Positions 61,477 through 64,000 of a stretch of DNA of 64,000 bases are shown piece by piece; positions within the stretch are counted from its first letter, which is position 1; each line of letters opens with the position of its first letter. This DNA comes from Bacteroidota bacterium (GTDB lineage Bacteria; Bacteroidota; Bacteroidia; Bacteroidales; JAGONC01). Position numbers and translations under genes: made by a program. The notes beneath the pieces were generated by a model. That model did not search any database, was not told the DNA's origin, and worked only from the letters and a program-made list of their open reading frames with translations. The stretch lies in assembly GCA_022711405.1 (NCBI GenBank), contig JAKLFC010000002.1, positions 62,001 through 126,000 of the forward strand. Reading direction: 5' to 3'.

Positions 61477-63059
61477 AAGGTATCCATTTGATCCGAAAGC
61501 CAATCCAGCGACACACGTGTGAAATAAAGCTGGTACTCTTCGTATTCGCCATTTTCATAAAAACATCCAATGGTCCCGTCGCTCAGGATCGTCAGGCAGG
61601 AATAACCACTTGGCCCGGGATTGATTACTTTGGATACCGGCCAGGTAGCCCCTTCATCGTAACTGAGGAAAAGGGTCAGGTTTTTTCGCATAGTGGGGTG
61701 AGCGGCAATGGAGAAAAGCAACCGGCTTTTGTCATAGCCATCCAGAACCGATGTATAACGGATCAGGTCACCATTGACGGCCGGATCGATCAGCTCCTCC
61801 TGGAAATACGGCGTTCCCCAGGAATCCCCTCCATCCTGGCTGATGACGATCTTCCGGCAGTCGGGCGCCTGGTTCCGGATGTTCATCATCAGGTTACCGT
61901 TATCCAGTTCCACGATCTTGGCTTCGTCACCGACTTCGGACGCCATGGCCGGTTTATAATTCCATGAATGGCCTCCGTCATCGCTGAAGATCATATAATT
62001 AGAAATAGTATTTCTAGCGTTTAGCCGAACGCCGATGGCTCCGATGAGCCTGCCGCAGCGCATCTGGTGCACGCTTCCCGAAGCAAGCCATGCCGCGTAC
62101 CAGCCAGGAGCATAGATCTGGCTGGTATGTTCCGCGGGGTCGCTCCATGTCAGACCATTATCCTGACTGCGGCAGACCTGGAAGCGGATGGGATTGAGCG
62201 GCGTGGATTGAAACAATCCCTGATGTGAAGCAAACATGCACAGAAGATCACCGGTGTTCCGGTCCCTGACCAGTGAGGGATCGCTGGCGCCATACAAGTC
62301 GAAATCGGCGATGGTGATGGCATCCGACCAGGTATCGCCCATATCGGTGCTGCGGCGTACCATAATATCAATATTGCCGGGCAGGTCGCCAGCCCTGTCC
62401 CGTCGCGCATCCACCGCCACGACAATGGATCCGTCATCCGCCGTTTTCACGGCAGGGATGCGGAAATTGACCGACCCGTAATCCCCGCCGGAAAACAGCA
62501 GCTTATGTTCCAGCACGATCAGCCGTGCGTCGCTGGTGGTTCCGGGAGTGACCGGGTAAACCTGGCCCCCGACAGTAACTGACAGGATCTCACCCTTCAG
62601 GAAATCTCCTTCGATGGCAGTGGGTGACAGGTCCGCCGTTACCCAGAAATGGTTCGATCCTTCGTTGAGCAGCTGGCTGCCGGTGACCGTGATGATTCCT
62701 TCCTGAACGGCTGCCGTCCCAAACAGGTGATCCGTGGTCAACCTCGGATTCCCGGCCGTGAAATAAACTTTAAGACCTTCAATATCCGTCAGGCTGGTAG
62801 TGCCCTCCACTGAGAATTCCAGTTTCGATAATTCAAGGGGATTTTCACTCCCTTCAGTTTCAACCCTGACTGCAATGACCCGCTCATCCACTTCGCCCCT
62901 GCCGACCGGGGTACTGGTTGTCATGACAGTACTTCCCTTGTAAACCATCGCTGTGCCGATTCCGTCTCCATTTCCGGCAGAACGTGTCATGCCACACGGA
63001 AGGAAAGCTACTGAAACACTCGCCCCAAGAATCAGTGCGAGGAGATATTTATTCTTCAT
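61473..63059 (-). CDS. Secreted exo-alpha-sialidase (GH33, BNR repeats)
   Basis: The 528-residue product has a signal peptide (about 1-28), a BNR-associated N-terminal beta domain (about 40-165) and a six-bladed sialidase propeller. The arginine of the RIP motif is present (NFRIPAVKT), DARRDRAGDLPGNIDIMVRRS matches the second-blade Asp region, and Asp boxes recur: STDMGDTW, SQDNGLTW, SDDGGHSW, SQDGGDSW, SYDEGATW. The C-terminal YSCLTILSDGTIGCFYENG carries the Tyr/Glu region. It should release terminal sialic acids. It is convergent with the beta-glucan locus and probably not part of it; no sialic-acid catabolism genes lie in the window. Confidence 0.9.
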   Translation of the reverse strand: MKNKYLLALILGASVSVAFLPCGMTRSAGNGDGIGTAMVYKGSTVMTTSTPVGRGEVDERVIAVRVETEGSENPLELSKLEFSVEGTTSLTDIEGLKVYFTAGNPRLTTDHLFGTAAVQEGIITVTGSQLLNEGSNHFWVTADLSPTAIEGDFLKGEILSVTVGGQVYPVTPGTTSDARLIVLEHKLLFSGGDYGSVNFRIPAVKTADDGSIVVAVDARRDRAGDLPGNIDIMVRRSTDMGDTWSDAITIADFDLYGASDPSLVRDRNTGDLLCMFASHQGLFQSTPLNPIRFQVCRSQDNGLTWSDPAEHTSQIYAPGWYAAWLASGSVHQMRCGRLIGAIGVRLNARNTISNYMIFSDDGGHSWNYKPAMASEVGDEAKIVELDNGNLMMNIRNQAPDCRKIVISQDGGDSWGTPYFQEELIDPAVNGDLIRYTSVLDGYDKSRLLFSIAAHPTMRKNLTLFLSYDEGATWPVSKVINPGPSGYSCLTILSDGTIGCFYENGEYEEYQLYFTRVSLDWLSDQMDTF

Positions 63060-63135
63060 CGGGTTTGAGCATTATCATTATACGCTGTCAGAAGAATACC
63101 ACCTTCTCACTGGCAAATCGAATTCGAACAATACA

Positions 63136-63143
63136 CAAATTTA
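63136..63143 (-). promoter_or_regulatory. -7 promoter box of the sialidase gene
   Basis: On the minus strand TAAATTTG matches TAnnTTTG exactly, about 75 bp before the ATG at 63059. No TTTG was found at -33. Confidence 0.4.
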
Positions 63144-63225
63144 GTAATTATATCATAGTGAGGTTCTTTAGTACCCTGTACGAATTGACTCAGCCCTTCC
63201 TCTTAAGATGTTGTATCATAAATAC

Positions 63226-63333
63226 TTAACCACAGAGGCGCACAGAGGATTCACGGAGGTGCGCAGAGGTTCCTGCGATCTTATTAAGGCCTCTGGGCGC
63301 CTCTGTGCTCCCTCTGAGCGCCTCTGTGGTTAA
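63226..63333. mobile_element. Gene-free 108-bp palindromic element, GC-richer variant
   Basis: The left arm (63226-63269, TTAACCACAGAGGCGCACAG...) and the right arm (63290-63333) pair around a 20-nt loop. Arm length, loop length and TTAACCACARAGG ends match the element at 58330-58438, with AAAGG units changed to AGAGG. It lies in the 397-bp spacer between the sialidase and the cyclase genes; the rest of that spacer holds the sialidase promoter box and nothing else clear. Confidence 0.75.
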
Positions 63334-63456
63334 AACAAAAACTACCTTTTGGTAAAACCTTTATTCTTTCGGTTCATCTCTTCCCCTTGTTTTTAATGAT
63401 TTAATCTTTATATTTACTCCCTCTGATATTCCATCCGGATCATAATTCTTTCATTC

Positions 63457-64000
63457 ATGAAAGAACGCCGCCAGCTTGCCGCCATCATGTTCACCGACGT
63501 TGTCGGGTATTCCGCCCTGATGTCAAGGGACGAAAATAGGGCGATGGAGATTCTGGGGAAGAACAGGGAGCGCCATAAATCGGCCATTGCAACGTTCAAC
63601 GGTGAATACATCAAAGAGATCGGCGATGGGACACTGGCCATCTTTCCCAGCGCCTGGGATGCGGTAAGCTGTGCCCTGGAGCTCCAACGAACAGTACTGA
63701 CAGAAGGCACTTACCGTTTGAGGATCGGGATCCATATTGGGGATGTGGTTACTGAGGAAAATGATGTTTTTGGCGATGCCGTGAATATCGCTGCCCGGAT
63801 CCAGGGAATCTGTGACCCGGGCAAAGTGTTCATATCCGCCCGGATCCTTGAAGACATCAAGAACAAGCTGGAAACGGAAGCAGCCTACATCGGCGAGAAA
63901 TCACTGAAAAACATCGATCACCCGGTGGAGATCTATGCCATCTCCACTTCAGGTAAAAAGCTTCCAGCGGAAGATCAGTTAACCAGGGCCAGGGGGAAAA
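63457..64000 (+). CDS. Class III adenylate/guanylate cyclase, 3' end beyond the window
   Basis: From the ATG at 63457 the frame is open to the window end (181 codons). It starts MKERRQLAAIMFTDVVGYSAL, with the metal-binding Asp of FTDVVGYS, then KEIGDGTLAIFPSAWDAV (second metal Asp), RIGIHIGDVVTEENDVFGDAVNIAARIQ (transition-state region) and KVFISARILEDIKNKL. This is the catalytic domain of a class III nucleotidyl cyclase at the N-terminus. In Bacteroidota such proteins often continue into TPR repeats, which would lie outside the window. Substrate specificity (ATP or GTP) cannot be decided. Confidence 0.85.
   Translation, partial: MKERRQLAAIMFTDVVGYSALMSRDENRAMEILGKNRERHKSAIATFNGEYIKEIGDGTLAIFPSAWDAVSCALELQRTVLTEGTYRLRIGIHIGDVVTEENDVFGDAVNIAARIQGICDPGKVFISARILEDIKNKLETEAAYIGEKSLKNIDHPVEIYAISTSGKKLPAEDQLTRARGK

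Noticed and set aside
1..64000. tRNA, rRNA, insertion sequence transposases, prophage or integrase genes
   Set aside because: None could be supported by reading both strands; no cloverleaf, no DDE or tyrosine recombinase motifs were seen.

Overview
The window is a piece of a Bacteroidota chromosome, most likely from an anaerobic or facultative, fermentative member of the Bacteroidales or a neighbouring order. The evidence is a SusC/SusD pair, at least six proteins ending in type IX secretion (T9SS) C-terminal sorting domains, LytS/LytTR two-component genes, TAnnTTTG-type promoter boxes without Shine-Dalgarno sequences, and anaerobe-typical enzymes (tryptophanase, phosphate butyryltransferase/butyrate kinase, a flavin reductase-rubredoxin fusion). 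No rRNA, tRNA or CRISPR array was seen.

Layout. 1-8 kb: two tandem, paralogous secreted papain-fold proteases with an EF-hand/dockerin-like insert in the catalytic domain. 8-16 kb: flavin reductase-rubredoxin (minus strand), a LytTR response regulator, a terminator with a possible small RNA, a decayed FISUMP-domain gene, then a TPR histidine kinase, its LytTR regulator, a receiver-less LytTR paralogue and a membrane protein. 16-30 kb: cell-surface genes (AlgX/AlgJ-like SGNH protein, T9SS subtilase, two multi-pass membrane proteins, a large DUF5060-type glycoside hydrolase, a T9SS peptidylarginine deiminase). 30-40 kb: ECF sigma factor with an anti-sigma/outer-membrane fusion, PKD adhesin, PD40 lipoprotein, tnaA-queD on the minus strand, a GIN-domain lipoprotein, an outer-membrane protein and an M64 peptidase. 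40-51 kb: ptb-buk, a metallo-beta-lactamase-fold hydrolase, then a five-gene leucine/isovalerate-type cluster. 51-63 kb: a polysaccharide utilisation locus (PKD surface lipoprotein, GH16, SusC, SusD, two GH30) that fits a beta-1,3/1,6-glucan such as laminarin, followed by a convergent sialidase. The window ends inside a class III nucleotidyl cyclase gene.

The most interesting system is the 43.9-50.8 kb cluster. It has a methylcrotonyl-CoA carboxylase beta subunit, methylglutaconyl-CoA hydratase, acyl-CoA dehydrogenase and HMG-CoA lyase. In the place of the usual ATP-dependent biotin carboxylase subunit there is a 724-residue protein joining an oxaloacetate decarboxylase/pyruvate carboxylase-type carboxyltransferase to an MCC-type linker domain and a biotinyl domain. 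This suggests an ATP-independent transcarboxylase working on methylcrotonyl-CoA and a keto acid, with ptb-buk next door able to turn branched acyl-CoA into ATP.

The second notable system is a repeat family with ends beginning TTAAACACRAAGG. One copy (43372-43843) encloses a GxxExxY (PD-(D/E)XK-type) nuclease gene, broken by a nonsense codon, between about 44-bp inverted repeats. Two near-identical-length palindromes without a gene (58330-58438, 63226-63333) and a solo end (48678-48718) lie nearby, which resembles an autonomous/non-autonomous element pair. A separate C/G-rich palindrome family has one copy inserted in frame inside a membrane protein gene (21669-21770).
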